31,286 nt of DNA from Chloroflexota bacterium (GTDB lineage: Bacteria; Chloroflexota; Ktedonobacteria; Ktedonobacterales; Ktedonobacteraceae): positions 1 through 31,286 of the forward strand of contig VBJK01000485.1 of assembly GCA_005879655.1 (NCBI GenBank). Reading direction: 5' to 3'. The notes beneath the pieces were generated by a model. That model saw only the letters and a list, made by a program, of their open reading frames with translations. It was not told the origin of the DNA and searched no databases. The first letter of the stretch is position 1. Each line of letters opens with the position of its first letter. The position numbers were made by a program, and so were the translations under genes. Shown one piece after another: positions 1 to 8,232 of the stretch.

Positions 1-41
1 AGTAATGTTATTCCATAGTACAGAAGGCAGGAGAGCATTGT

Positions 42-1601
42 ATGACGAAACGTGCAAAAATTGTCATTACTATTGCATTGATGTTAGGCATGTCACTTGC
101 GTCATTAGATATTACAATTGTAGGAACTGCATTACCAAGTATTGTGGGGAAATTAGGCGGAATAACGCTGTACTCGTGGGTCTTCTCAGTCTACCTACTC
201 ACCTCGACCACAACAGTACCCATCTATGGAAAATTGGCCGACCTCTATGGACGTAAACCCATCTTCCTGCTAGGTTCGGGCCTCTTCATTCTCGGCTCGA
301 TTGCCTGTGGTACGGCCCAAACAATGGTCCAATTGATTATCTTCCGTGCTATCCAGGGACTAGGTGCTGGTGCGGTATTGCCCATAGTATTGACTATTAT
401 CGGCGATATTTTTGCCCTGCAAGAGCGAGCACGTGTGCAAGGACTTTTTAGTGCTATTTGGGGTCTATCGAGCCTGATTGGTCCTGCACTTGGAGGATTG
501 ATCGTTGACCACTTTTCCTGGCGTTGGGTCTTCTATATTAATATTCCCTTTGGCTTACTCTCCATCGTCCTATTGATGATCTCACTCAAAGAGCAGGTCG
601 AACGCAAGAAACACCATCTGGACTATATCGGTACGTTGACACTGACCACTAGTGTAGCTGCACTGCTCTTCGCGGTGTTGCAGGGTGGCACGACATGGGC
701 ATGGGATTCGTTGCCCAGCCTTGCTCTGTTCATAGCGGCGATCGTTTTCTTAGCAGTTTTCCTCTGGCAAGAGCAGAGGACAGCTGAGCCGATCTTGCCA
801 CTCACCCTTTTCAAAAATCGTATCATTGCCATATCCAGCATTGGTGGGCTAATTCTGGGCATTCTCATGTTCGGTATCACATCCTTTATTCCACTCTTTG
901 TGCAAGGCGTACAGGGTGGAACAGCCACCAATGCCGGTTTGACCCTTACGCCTTTCTTGCTGGCCTGGCCCATTGCCGCAACACTCAGCGGAAGGATTGT
1001 GATCCGCTACGGCTATCGTTTCTCTGCATGTCTCGGCACATTGTTAGCGGCAGTTGGCGTAGTGACACTTACCACATTTAATGTACATACCACTTTTACG
1101 GTTATTATGGTGGCACTGTTTTTTATTGGCGCAGGTTTTGGTCTCGCCAGTGTCGCTTATGTATTATCGGTACAGAATGTTGTGCCCTGGAATCTGCGCG
1201 GTGTGGCGACTGCATCCACGCAGTTCTTCCGCACCATTGGTGGTACCGTGGGTGTTGCTGTGATGGGCACGATTCTCAATGCGCAGATGGCCGAGCGTTT
1301 TGGGCCAATCTTTGCCCATGCCCCAGCTATCATAGCACGCTTGCCCAAGGATACTGCGCCTGCAAACGTCTTGCTGACCCCAGAATTACGCGCTCTATTG
1401 CCCGCTAATCTGCTCTTCCAGTTGCAATCAGCGCTCGCTCAAAGCCTCTTCTGGGTGTATGCCTTAATGGCGGCACTATCGATCATCGTTTTCATTGCAA
1501 TGTTTTGGTTCCCAGGCGGCCCTGCTGACTTGTATACTTATAAGGATGAGTCCGCTAAAGAGCATGGCATGGTGTCTGAACCACTGGCGAATGTTGGATA
1601 A
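42..1601 (+). CDS. MFS drug exporter, DHA2 (EmrB/QacA) family
   Basis: Inner-membrane proton-driven exporter of the 14-TM DHA2 family, expected to expel hydrophobic drugs or cations. The 519-residue length fits the family. Visible signatures are the first-helix LDITIVGTALPSI motif (about residues 22-34, with the acidic residue typical of DHA2), the loop 2-3 motif GKLADLYGRKPIF (about 63-75) and the motif-C-like segment GLSSLIGPALGGLIVDHFSW near residue 150, followed by RWVFYINIPFG. An AGGAGA ribosome site lies 7 nt before the ATG, which fixes the start. The tail is hydrophilic. No TetR-type regulator is visible before the window edge. The substrate cannot be told from sequence. The gene looks intact, unlike several neighbours. 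Confidence 0.93.
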   Translation: MTKRAKIVITIALMLGMSLASLDITIVGTALPSIVGKLGGITLYSWVFSVYLLTSTTTVPIYGKLADLYGRKPIFLLGSGLFILGSIACGTAQTMVQLIIFRAIQGLGAGAVLPIVLTIIGDIFALQERARVQGLFSAIWGLSSLIGPALGGLIVDHFSWRWVFYINIPFGLLSIVLLMISLKEQVERKKHHLDYIGTLTLTTSVAALLFAVLQGGTTWAWDSLPSLALFIAAIVFLAVFLWQEQRTAEPILPLTLFKNRIIAISSIGGLILGILMFGITSFIPLFVQGVQGGTATNAGLTLTPFLLAWPIAATLSGRIVIRYGYRFSACLGTLLAAVGVVTLTTFNVHTTFTVIMVALFFIGAGFGLASVAYVLSVQNVVPWNLRGVATASTQFFRTIGGTVGVAVMGTILNAQMAERFGPIFAHAPAIIARLPKDTAPANVLLTPELRALLPANLLFQLQSALAQSLFWVYALMAALSIIVFIAMFWFPGGPADLYTYKDESAKEHGMVSEPLANVG

Positions 1602-1647
1602 GCGTGCAGGGCAACCCCTTATGGTCAATACCGGTCAAATAAGCCCC

Positions 1648-1700
1648 GCCAGCCCCCACGCCAGGGCACCCATTGTGCGTGCCCTGGCGTGGGGGCTGGC
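1648..1700. terminator. long perfect hairpin between convergent genes
   Basis: A perfect 22-bp inverted repeat (1648-1669 with 1679-1700) encloses a 9-nt loop. It lies between the end of the exporter gene and the end of the convergent phosphatase-like gene, so it could terminate transcription from both sides. There is no T-tract on either strand, so it may instead be a dispersed hairpin element. Confidence 0.6.
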
Positions 1701-1715
1701 CAAGGATGAATAGAA

Positions 1716-3784
1716 TTACTGTATCACCTTGACCTGCTCCAATAGGGCATTGCCCTGATCGAGCAGTGCTTGTATTTGCTGATTACTCACACTGCCGCCA
1801 AACTCAGCGGTTTCCAATACAGCAATGATTTGTGTTGCGGTGGCATTGCGTTGATCGGTAATCGTCTGCAAGTGGTTCTCTAGATCCGTGTAGGTCTGGT
1901 CGTTGGGCGTATTACTGGCCAGAGCCTTTGTTGACAGCTTTAGGGTATGGAGTGCCAACTGCCCCACGGGTGCATTGAGCTGCTTATAGACCTGAGCCAA
2001 GCGGATGAACAATGCCGGATTCAGACGTACAGCAGGCGACAAGGCTTTGTCGGTCAACACCTCGAAGAGGACACGACCATCATGGCGGTAGTCATCCTTG
2101 AGTCCCAGTACTGCCATCATCGTCGGGCGCGCATCCGTATGATCCAGCCAGACATCACCATTCACCCCCATATTGCGCACCCCCGGACCCACCAGACCAA
2201 GCCACGTCGTATTAATGTCCGACGAGACATCCCCATGATCCCAGGCTGACGCCGCCTTCTCCACAACGCAAGGACTCGCCGCTGTACAGTCAGCAGAGCC
2301 AGTCACCAGTAGATAGTTAGGATTGGCGAACAATGTGAATGTTGGCGTGCGCGCTGCATCAGCAGTTACCATATGCAGCAGTTTCATCTCCACTGGATCA
2401 GCCAGATAGTTCGTCAGGTTATCAGTCTTGTTCGTGAGCGGATTGGTCGCCGTAAGACCAGCCGCCGCCTGCTCAAACGTGCGTACAACCTTGTCATTGC
2501 GTGCAGGATTGCTCGTGATATAGACGGTTGGTGCCGAGTCAGCATGAACCGTGAAAGGCGTAGTCACCTTCTTCTGCGTCGCCAGCAGCCCCGTGAGGTT
2601 CGCATTCACTGCCCCTATATGACTATAAGAGCAGGGAGTCTTCACGCCATTGCAGTCCGCCGGGTTGGGTGCGCCACCAACGAAGTGATCGCAAAGGCAT
2701 CGTCATAGGTTTTCAGCTGGGCAACGTAGCCAGCTTCGCCAGGGCCAAACGCAACGTTCGTACTATGATTGTCGTGGGCATCGGAGATATAGGCGTAAGT
2801 GACTGGCACATTGTGCTCTTGCATGGCCGCAATATAGGCCAACGAGACAGCTGGTGACATACTATCAAAGCCAGGAAAGCCAGCATTGCCCACTGCGTCC
2901 TTGATCACATTCCCGTTCAGATCGGTCAAGGGGCCGTTAGGGCTGATGTGTGGGGCAACATATTTGTATCCGAACAGAGCCATGAAGCCAGCATAGCCAT
3001 CCGGCTCATCTGGCAAGAGATCCGACTTACCATTGTTCGCGGTTGAGCAGAGGGTACTGCCTTGTGCACAGTGAATGCCGATCCCCGCGAAGTCAGCCAG
3101 CGCCTGCTTGGGGTTAGCCTTAGCTTCAGCCACCTCTGGCGAGTTTGCGCCGAAGACGGTCGGAATATCAATACCGGTATTTTCCAGGATGGTATTTGTT
3201 GCGCCAGCGGCACCAAAGTTACAACCTGCACGAGTGTAAGGTACCCAGGGAGCTGGTGCATTCTTGCCCTCTGCCGTAAGCAGATTGAATTTGGTATCGC
3301 TTGGCATACTCGTCTTCGTATCGAAGAGGGGTGCGGTCCAGTAGGCAAATGCCAGACCTGAATTGGTGCTACCATCAGGATTGAAATAGCGGAAGCTATT
3401 GCTCACTGGCACACCGTGCCGATCGGGGTAAACGCCGGTTATTGTCGTCAGCAGATTGGTAGCGGTGTGAGCAATAAGCGCGGTATGATTGTTAGATAAC
3501 ATCGTCCCACTGCGCTCAATAAAGTTGAGCAGATTGGGCATCTGTTCCAGATCGGATGGAATATTGGGATTATCGCGGCTAAAGTGCACATTATCGAACT
3601 GGATGTGGATCACATGCTGAATGCCGCCTTGAGGCGAGTTCAACTGACATCCCTTGTTACTTGTCTGCGGAGTTATCGTGCTGCAACTCAAGAGTGCTGT
3701 ACTTACGAGTAGTAGTAAGCAAGTTGCCGTGATGTTTGCAATGCGTACGGAAAGTGCTCCTCCTTGTCTTTCCTGCTGTCTCAT
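1716..3784 (-). pseudogene. alkaline-phosphatase-superfamily lipoprotein, broken by internal deletion
   Basis: Two reading frames (3784-2642, then 2645-1716) are halves of one secreted phosphohydrolase of the alkaline phosphatase/phosphodiesterase superfamily. The N half has an AAAGGAGG ribosome site, a lipobox LLSC (Cys34), a metal-site strand HVIHIQFDNVHF and the segment TALIAHTATN followed by GVYPDRHGVPVSNSF. After residue 365 (YDDAFA) it runs out of frame and stops. The other frame picks up at once with DHFVGGAPNPADC and NGVKTPCSYSHIGAVNAN, and later has VWLDHTDARPTMMAVLGLKDD, the expected metal-ligand and C-terminal parts. About 25-30 residues usually lying between YDDAFA and DEGDHF are missing and the frame has shifted near 2688-2692. 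The second half has a GTG (2645) overlapping the first half's TGA, but an enzyme lacking that segment is unlikely to work. The homology is recognised from motifs only. Confidence 0.82.
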
Positions 3785-4300
3785 GCTTCCTCCTTTGCGA
3801 AGTTGCTTGCTCGACTAGCCTGCTGGCCGTCCAAAGCATGTATACTAACGAACGGTTAATACGCTGTAATATCATGTAGGTAATCTCTACATTAATCTTA
3901 TTCTAGCATGCTCTAGCAGCGTAATCCTGCTAAAAATTGGCATATGACAATTCTCAACAGTATACCATGAAGAAGAAGAATTGAACGAAGCATATATAAA
4001 ACAGATATATTGCTATCATCTTTGGTTTGTTACGCCAATACAGCTACGCTCGCGCTTTACCTGTTTTGCGTAGGATCTTCATTACCTCGTTACAGAGTGC
4101 ACCACGGAGTTTTGCAAAAGTTTCACCCAGTGAGCTTCATCAATGAAAACGCATATGCAAAGAGACGATCGAAAGACGCCACAAAGACGCTCAGCAGACA
4201 CGAATAGGATATAACTAAGCTAGCATGAAACTGTCGAGAGCTTCCTACACAGTGAAGATTGTTTGTGGGAGATCATCTTAGTCTCAAAAGGAGAAAGAGC
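3785..4300. other. intergenic region, no supported gene
   Basis: This AT-rich spacer separates the divergent phosphatase-like gene and the small orphan gene, so it should hold both promoters. Short open frames here have no ribosome site or recognisable product, and no clear hairpin or repeat was seen. Confidence 0.5.
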
Positions 4301-4660
4301 ATGGCGAATCTGCCAAACCAAGAACCCCTTGTAGAGTCACAATCATTCTATCATAAGGTCTTTAAATGGAAGGAAAAGCATACAAAGTATTGTTATGAGA
4401 GTGACGGATATCTGTCCTTCTCATCCGACGGGACAGGGTATTGGCGATGCTACACCTGGACAGACGACCATGAGAGTGATCACGTATGGTATTGCAATTT
4501 CTCTTGCTATTCGCACAGCGGAGAACATCTCTTTGATACTGACCAATGCGAGAGTCCACCCATGAGCTATGGCAAGAAATACAAATGGCACTTTGATTTC
4601 GAGTACGATCCTAGCTATTACGACAAGATTAGCAAGGTGACTCAATATTATAATTGCTAA
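4301..4660 (+). CDS. small Cys- and aromatic-rich orphan protein
   Basis: I do not recognise this 119-residue protein. The start is chosen at the ATG preceded by AAAAGGAGAAAGAGC, a strong ribosome site; an upstream in-frame ATG lacks one. It has no signal peptide or membrane helix. It is unusually rich in Tyr/Trp/Phe and has six cysteines (in KYCYES, WRCYTW, WYCNFSCYSH, DQCESP and the C-terminal YYNC), with alternating aromatic and polar residues that suggest a small beta-sheet domain. It has its own intrinsic terminator. It lies next to a caspase/EACC1 conflict unit on the opposite strand, but nothing ties the two together beyond position. Confidence 0.6.
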   Translation: MANLPNQEPLVESQSFYHKVFKWKEKHTKYCYESDGYLSFSSDGTGYWRCYTWTDDHESDHVWYCNFSCYSHSGEHLFDTDQCESPPMSYGKKYKWHFDFEYDPSYYDKISKVTQYYNC

Positions 4661-4678
4661 GATCCTAGTGTGTAGAGT

Positions 4679-4719
4679 GATCCGTCAGGAACAAAGAAGT
4701 TCTTGAATGGATCTTTTTT
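4679..4719 (+). terminator. intrinsic terminator after the orphan gene
   Basis: An outer stem GATCC/GGATC (4679-4683, 4709-4713) and an inner stem TCAGGAAC/GTTCTTGA (4685-4692, 4699-4706, one G-T pair) are followed directly by six Ts on the plus strand, 19 nt after the stop codon. Confidence 0.8.
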
Positions 4720-4742
4720 GTTGTTGATGATGAGAAACGAAG

Positions 4743-6101
4743 TTAGTTAGCTTCAACAGAAAGCCCAATTGAACCTAGATATCGTGCCTTGCCATTATCA
4801 CCCAAAGCTATTGAGCCGGAGAAAGCAATCACCCGCTCATTCTCGTCCACCCGCAACGAAAACGGAGTATGACTTTTTGAATAGAGAGTAGTTCCAAATG
4901 GTCCATGAATTTTACCATTTCGAGTACGAAAGACAAGTTGTAAGATGTAATTCTCACCAAACCAGTGGCCGTAGAAACCGTTAACCTCTATTAATACGTC
5001 CTCAGCTTCTAATACAATATCTTCATAACCTGTTTTCCTGCCTCCATGAAGCCGTAATGCTTTCTGTTCACTACCATAAAATGCTTGAATACCGTCTATA
5101 ATGTCTCCATGATACACTCTAATTTTAGTGAGCGGTTCCTTTAATTTTTTGGCAGCTTCCGTGTCATCAAAAGGCTCTGCTGACCAGGTATTGTCTCCAA
5201 CAGGCCCTAGTTGGCGATATTGGGAAGGTGAAGATCCACGTTTATTTTTCCACAGGTTTGGGAAAAAAGGGATGTCTTCAATGCGCCCGTTACTTTGATC
5301 GGGAGAATGAAGCGCAGGACGAGGAGCCTCAGGTGACATCTCTTCAAGAAATCTTCGTGAGATCTCGCTTAATTCCCGTAGAGACAATTTCTGCTGTTGG
5401 GGTTTAACCTGGATAGGTACACCTCCCTCTCCTGTCAGTGTACTTAAAAGTGCTTTTGTGAACATGGTTGAACTGTGATCAGAGAGAATTAAAGAACGGA
5501 TACGTTGGTCAGACGAACACAAGAGTGTTGTTCCTCTTCTAGGCACTCCTTCCCCTTGTTGTGCATTCTTAAATTCATTTGAGAATTGTGCATTAGCTTG
5601 TTGATCAGGGCCTCCCTGAAAGCCAGTATAAGCAGCAGCAGCAAAACAACAATCAACTATCATGATTTGTCGGAGATTCCGAGCCTTTTCCTTTAATGTA
5701 CGAGCTAAGGCCTTTGGCTGTAATCCAGAGGAATATGGATTTTCTTCCCTTATGCGACGAATGGCTAAGATGAATTGTTGATCCGATCCAGCGAAGTCTC
5801 CATGTCCGATGAAATAGACAAGGACATCTTTTGCCTCACGACCCGCTTTCTTCATTTCATCCTGGCGTCTCGTGAGAAAGTCAATGATTTTTATATCTTG
5901 ATCATCAGCAGCCTCCTCTGAATCAAAAAGATCGAGCATATTTACATCAGGAAGATGAAACTGCTTAAGAAAATAGGTCTTGACATCTTTTGCAGCATTG
6001 AGAAATGCAGCATCCTTCTTCAGGAATCTGTGACGAGGCCATTCGCTTGCTCCAAGCAGTACGAATAGCGTTGTCTGTGGCGAGGGATAGAAGTCGTCCA
6101 C
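4743..6101 (-). CDS. caspase-like (C14) protease fused to a jacalin-like lectin domain
   Basis: A 452-residue protein with two domains. Residues 10-255 form a caspase/metacaspase-type p20 fold: FVLLGASEW, catalytic His100 in VYFIGHGDF, and catalytic Cys152 in IMIVDCCFAAAA (D-x-C pattern). Residues about 297-451 read as a jacalin-type beta-prism lectin: LGPVGDN, FDD, LTKIRVYHGDIIDGIQAFYG, LHGG, then ILQLVFRTRNGKIHGPFGT and VIAFSGSIALGD followed by YLGSIGLSVE. No signal peptide or TM helix is seen, so it is probably cytoplasmic. The start is a GTG sharing one base with the TAG of the upstream EACC1-like gene (TAGTG), implying translational coupling. In conflict systems caspases act as effectors that cleave proteins when a sensor fires. 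A lectin C-terminus could bind a glycan or cell-surface trigger, which is inference. The catalytic pair and jacalin strands are visible; substrate and trigger are unknown. Confidence 0.87.
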   Translation of the reverse strand: MDDFYPSPQTTLFVLLGASEWPRHRFLKKDAAFLNAAKDVKTYFLKQFHLPDVNMLDLFDSEEAADDQDIKIIDFLTRRQDEMKKAGREAKDVLVYFIGHGDFAGSDQQFILAIRRIREENPYSSGLQPKALARTLKEKARNLRQIMIVDCCFAAAAYTGFQGGPDQQANAQFSNEFKNAQQGEGVPRRGTTLLCSSDQRIRSLILSDHSSTMFTKALLSTLTGEGGVPIQVKPQQQKLSLRELSEISRRFLEEMSPEAPRPALHSPDQSNGRIEDIPFFPNLWKNKRGSSPSQYRQLGPVGDNTWSAEPFDDTEAAKKLKEPLTKIRVYHGDIIDGIQAFYGSEQKALRLHGGRKTGYEDIVLEAEDVLIEVNGFYGHWFGENYILQLVFRTRNGKIHGPFGTTLYSKSHTPFSLRVDENERVIAFSGSIALGDNGKARYLGSIGLSVEAN

Positions 6102-6475
6102 TATGATCTTCCTTCCTTTTCTGAGGCTTTGGAGTCTTTGAGCACTATCTCTAGTATTTCTTTGGCATTCCGACTCGTGATCCCTTGCGCAGAAATTTCT
6201 CTCCCAGGTGTTTTTATAGTTAAACTTGCCTCAGGCCTCTTAGAGAGCCAAGTAGTAATTACATTTACGAAGGCAGTTACAGCAGCCGGGCTGAATGCGA
6301 ACGGGAGTACCACATTGAGCATTTGGCCCCAATCCTGTGTCAGAGAATCTTCACGCTCCCGTGTGACCTCAATATCGGGAGATAAAGAGAGTAGAGTACT
6401 ACGTAATTCTTCTGCGTAGAAGCTCGTATCGGAGTCTGAAGTATTCTCAAAGAGAATGGTAAATCTATTCGGCAT
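6101..6475 (-). CDS. EACC1-like effector-associated protein
   Basis: A 124-residue cytoplasmic protein resembling EACC1 (effector-associated constant component 1), a small partner usually coded beside caspase, TIR or other effectors in NTP-dependent conflict systems. Support is the layout: an N-terminal strand RFTILFENTSD, a helix with EELRSTLLS, an acidic stretch, the hydrophobic helix AVTAFVNVITTWLSKRP and then the strand pair ASLTIKTPGREISAQG, a pattern typical of EACC1. The start is the ATG preceded by AAAGGAG at 8 nt; an upstream in-frame ATG (6508) lacks a ribosome site. It is first in a two-gene unit and its stop overlaps the caspase start by one base. It probably links the protease to a sensor or NTPase, but that role is inferred. 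Confidence 0.72.
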   Translation of the reverse strand: MPNRFTILFENTSDSDTSFYAEELRSTLLSLSPDIEVTREREDSLTQDWGQMLNVVLPFAFSPAAVTAFVNVITTWLSKRPEASLTIKTPGREISAQGITSRNAKEILEIVLKDSKASEKEGRS

Positions 6476-6523
6476 CACGAACTCTCCTTTTTGTTTGATG
6501 CGTGACATTTAATATGTTACATT

Positions 6524-6960
6524 ATGGTTTCTTCTAAGGAAATTGAACAGTTCGCTTTATGCTATCCCGGCAACCGTGTACTCGTTACCTCACGCCTAGT
6601 TGGTTATCATATAGCGCCTATCTCTCACCCACTCTTCACTCATGCCGAGGTGCAAAACTTCGACGATCAGCAAATTGAACGATTCCTAGTGAATTGGTAT
6701 ACCGCTGTGCTACGGCTGTCACCTATTCCACAAAAGGAACAAGATGAGCTAAACTTGCTCCTTACAACGCTAAAAGAGAATCCTCGTCTGCATAAGCTTG
6801 CGGAGAACCCACTACTACTTACTGTCATTACGGCCCTTCACCGTTACGAGCGACTACCTGACCGCAGAGTGCTCGTGTATGACCGCTGTGCGGATCTGTT
6901 ACTTGAAACTTGGGCTAAGCTTATACGAACACACCAGACACTCTATCCTTCCTTGGATAG
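6524..6960 (+). pseudogene. NACHT-type STAND NTPase, internal fragment
   Basis: The frame opening at 6524 encodes the middle of a NACHT NTPase: EIEQFALCYPGNRVLVTSRLVGY (sensor-like strand ending with the conserved TSR), FDDQQIERFLVNWY, then NPRLHKLAENPLLLTVITAL and a winged-helix-like end LPDRRVLVYDRCADLLLETW. The Walker A and B parts that should precede this are absent, and after about residue 145 the frame runs into unrelated sequence antisense to the next MFS gene. It begins 48 nt from the EACC1-like start, head-to-head. NACHT proteins are common sensor-NTPases of caspase/EACC1 systems, so this may be what is left of the unit's sensor or of a neighbouring one. The TTG/ATG at its 5' end has no clear ribosome site. 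Confidence 0.8.
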
Positions 6961-7056
6961 AGTCCGTAATATTGGGCGTTCCTCCAAAAAGCGCCCTACC
7001 AACAATAAATACACCCAAACGCCTATTTATCTATACTACTTCCAACAACATAAACA

Positions 7057-8232
7057 CTACGTATCCTCATGTAATGTCGTCATACGACGCAACTCCGGTA
7101 CAAACCACGCCACCAGCAAAACAACAAGAATTGTTCCCAGACCACCGCCAACCACCGACCAGACCGGCCCAAATAACTGTGCAGTCAGACCAGACTCAAA
7201 GTCACCAAGCTGATTTGACGCCCCCAGAAAGAGCGTGTTAATGGCAGACACACGGCCACGCATCTCATTTGGCGTACGTACTAATAATAGTGTCGCTCTG
7301 ATAATCACACTGATATTGTCCAGGCCGCCTAGCAGAAATAACATAACGAGCGAGAGCCAGAATAAATGAGACAAGCCGAAAATGATGGTTGCTAGACCAA
7401 AGCCGATCACCGCCAGCAATAGCGCACGGCCAGCACGTTGAAATGGAGGACGATGCAGCAGTATCAAGGCCATGCAAATAGCTCCGATCGATTGGGCTGA
7501 GCGTAACCAGCCTAGCTCGATTGGTCCCAATGACATCGCAAACATGTCCAGCGTGATGGCGGCCAGCAGTACTTGCGTCCTGGTCAGGAAGCGTACACCC
7601 TCAGCTAACGAATGCAGGGTAGTCTCATCCTGTGAGCGCACCCTTGGTTTCTGCTCACCCCGTATAAAGAAAACAACGAGAATGTAGAGCATTGCCAGCA
7701 ACGCGTTAGCGAGATAGACGGATATTGCCCCATGAAAGAACACTACCAGCACTCCACCAAGTGCAGGACCTATGACCGAGGAAAGTTGCCAGGCGCTAGT
7801 GTTCCACGTCGCCGCATTCTCATATGCCTCCTCCGGCAACGTCTGCGCGACCAGGGCGGAACTGGCTGGATTGGCAAAAGCGAGCATGATACCCATCAAT
7901 AAGATCAAACTATAAACGAGAATTAGTGAACCACGTGTATATGAAAGGAAAGCTAATTCCATATAACAGAACAATAAGATACTCTGAGCAAGCATAATAA
8001 TCCGCTTGCGATTGAAGATATCAGCTACGTGTCCCGCAGGTAATGTGAGCAAGAATATGGGGATGACCTGCAACAGACCAACAAGACCCAGGGCCAAAGG
8101 CGCATTGGTACGCTCATACAGTTCCCAACCAATGGCATAGGTGAACATTTGCTCACCCAGCACTACCAGAAACGTACCCGTCGCCATCAAACGAAAATCG
8201 CGGAAGCGCAATGCTCTGTAAGGGTCATGCAT
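7057..8232 (-). CDS. MFS exporter (MFS_3 type) with apparent internal deletion
   Basis: A 391-residue major-facilitator protein of the enterobactin-exporter-like MFS_3 group. It starts YRALRFRDFRLM, has the loop motif GHVADIFNRKRIIM, the helix-5 segment WQLSSVIGPALGGVLV and a second-half EMRGRVSAINTLFLG motif. Family members usually run 400-430 residues. Between AAITLDMFAM and LGWLRSAQSIGA the helix and loop normally reading like FGGAVALLPVYA followed by a short linker are missing, suggesting an in-frame loss of roughly 20-25 residues near 7530-7538. That would remove most of helix 7, so function is doubtful. Its ATG overlaps the stop of the upstream AAA+ gene by 8 nt, so the two are co-transcribed. 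Confidence 0.82.
   Translation of the reverse strand: MHDPYRALRFRDFRLMATGTFLVVLGEQMFTYAIGWELYERTNAPLALGLVGLLQVIPIFLLTLPAGHVADIFNRKRIIMLAQSILLFCYMELAFLSYTRGSLILVYSLILLMGIMLAFANPASSALVAQTLPEEAYENAATWNTSAWQLSSVIGPALGGVLVVFFHGAISVYLANALLAMLYILVVFFIRGEQKPRVRSQDETTLHSLAEGVRFLTRTQVLLAAITLDMFAMSLGPIELGWLRSAQSIGAICMALILLHRPPFQRAGRALLLAVIGFGLATIIFGLSHLFWLSLVMLFLLGGLDNISVIIRATLLLVRTPNEMRGRVSAINTLFLGASNQLGDFESGLTAQLFGPVWSVVGGGLGTILVVLLVAWFVPELRRMTTLHEDT

Noticed and set aside
4010..4207. Open frame of 65 codons in the 3785-4300 gap
   Set aside because: No ribosome site, no recognisable domain, and composition like the surrounding non-coding DNA.
6965..6996. GGGCG/CGCCC stem after the NACHT fragment
   Set aside because: Only 5 bp with no T-tract; not supported as a terminator.
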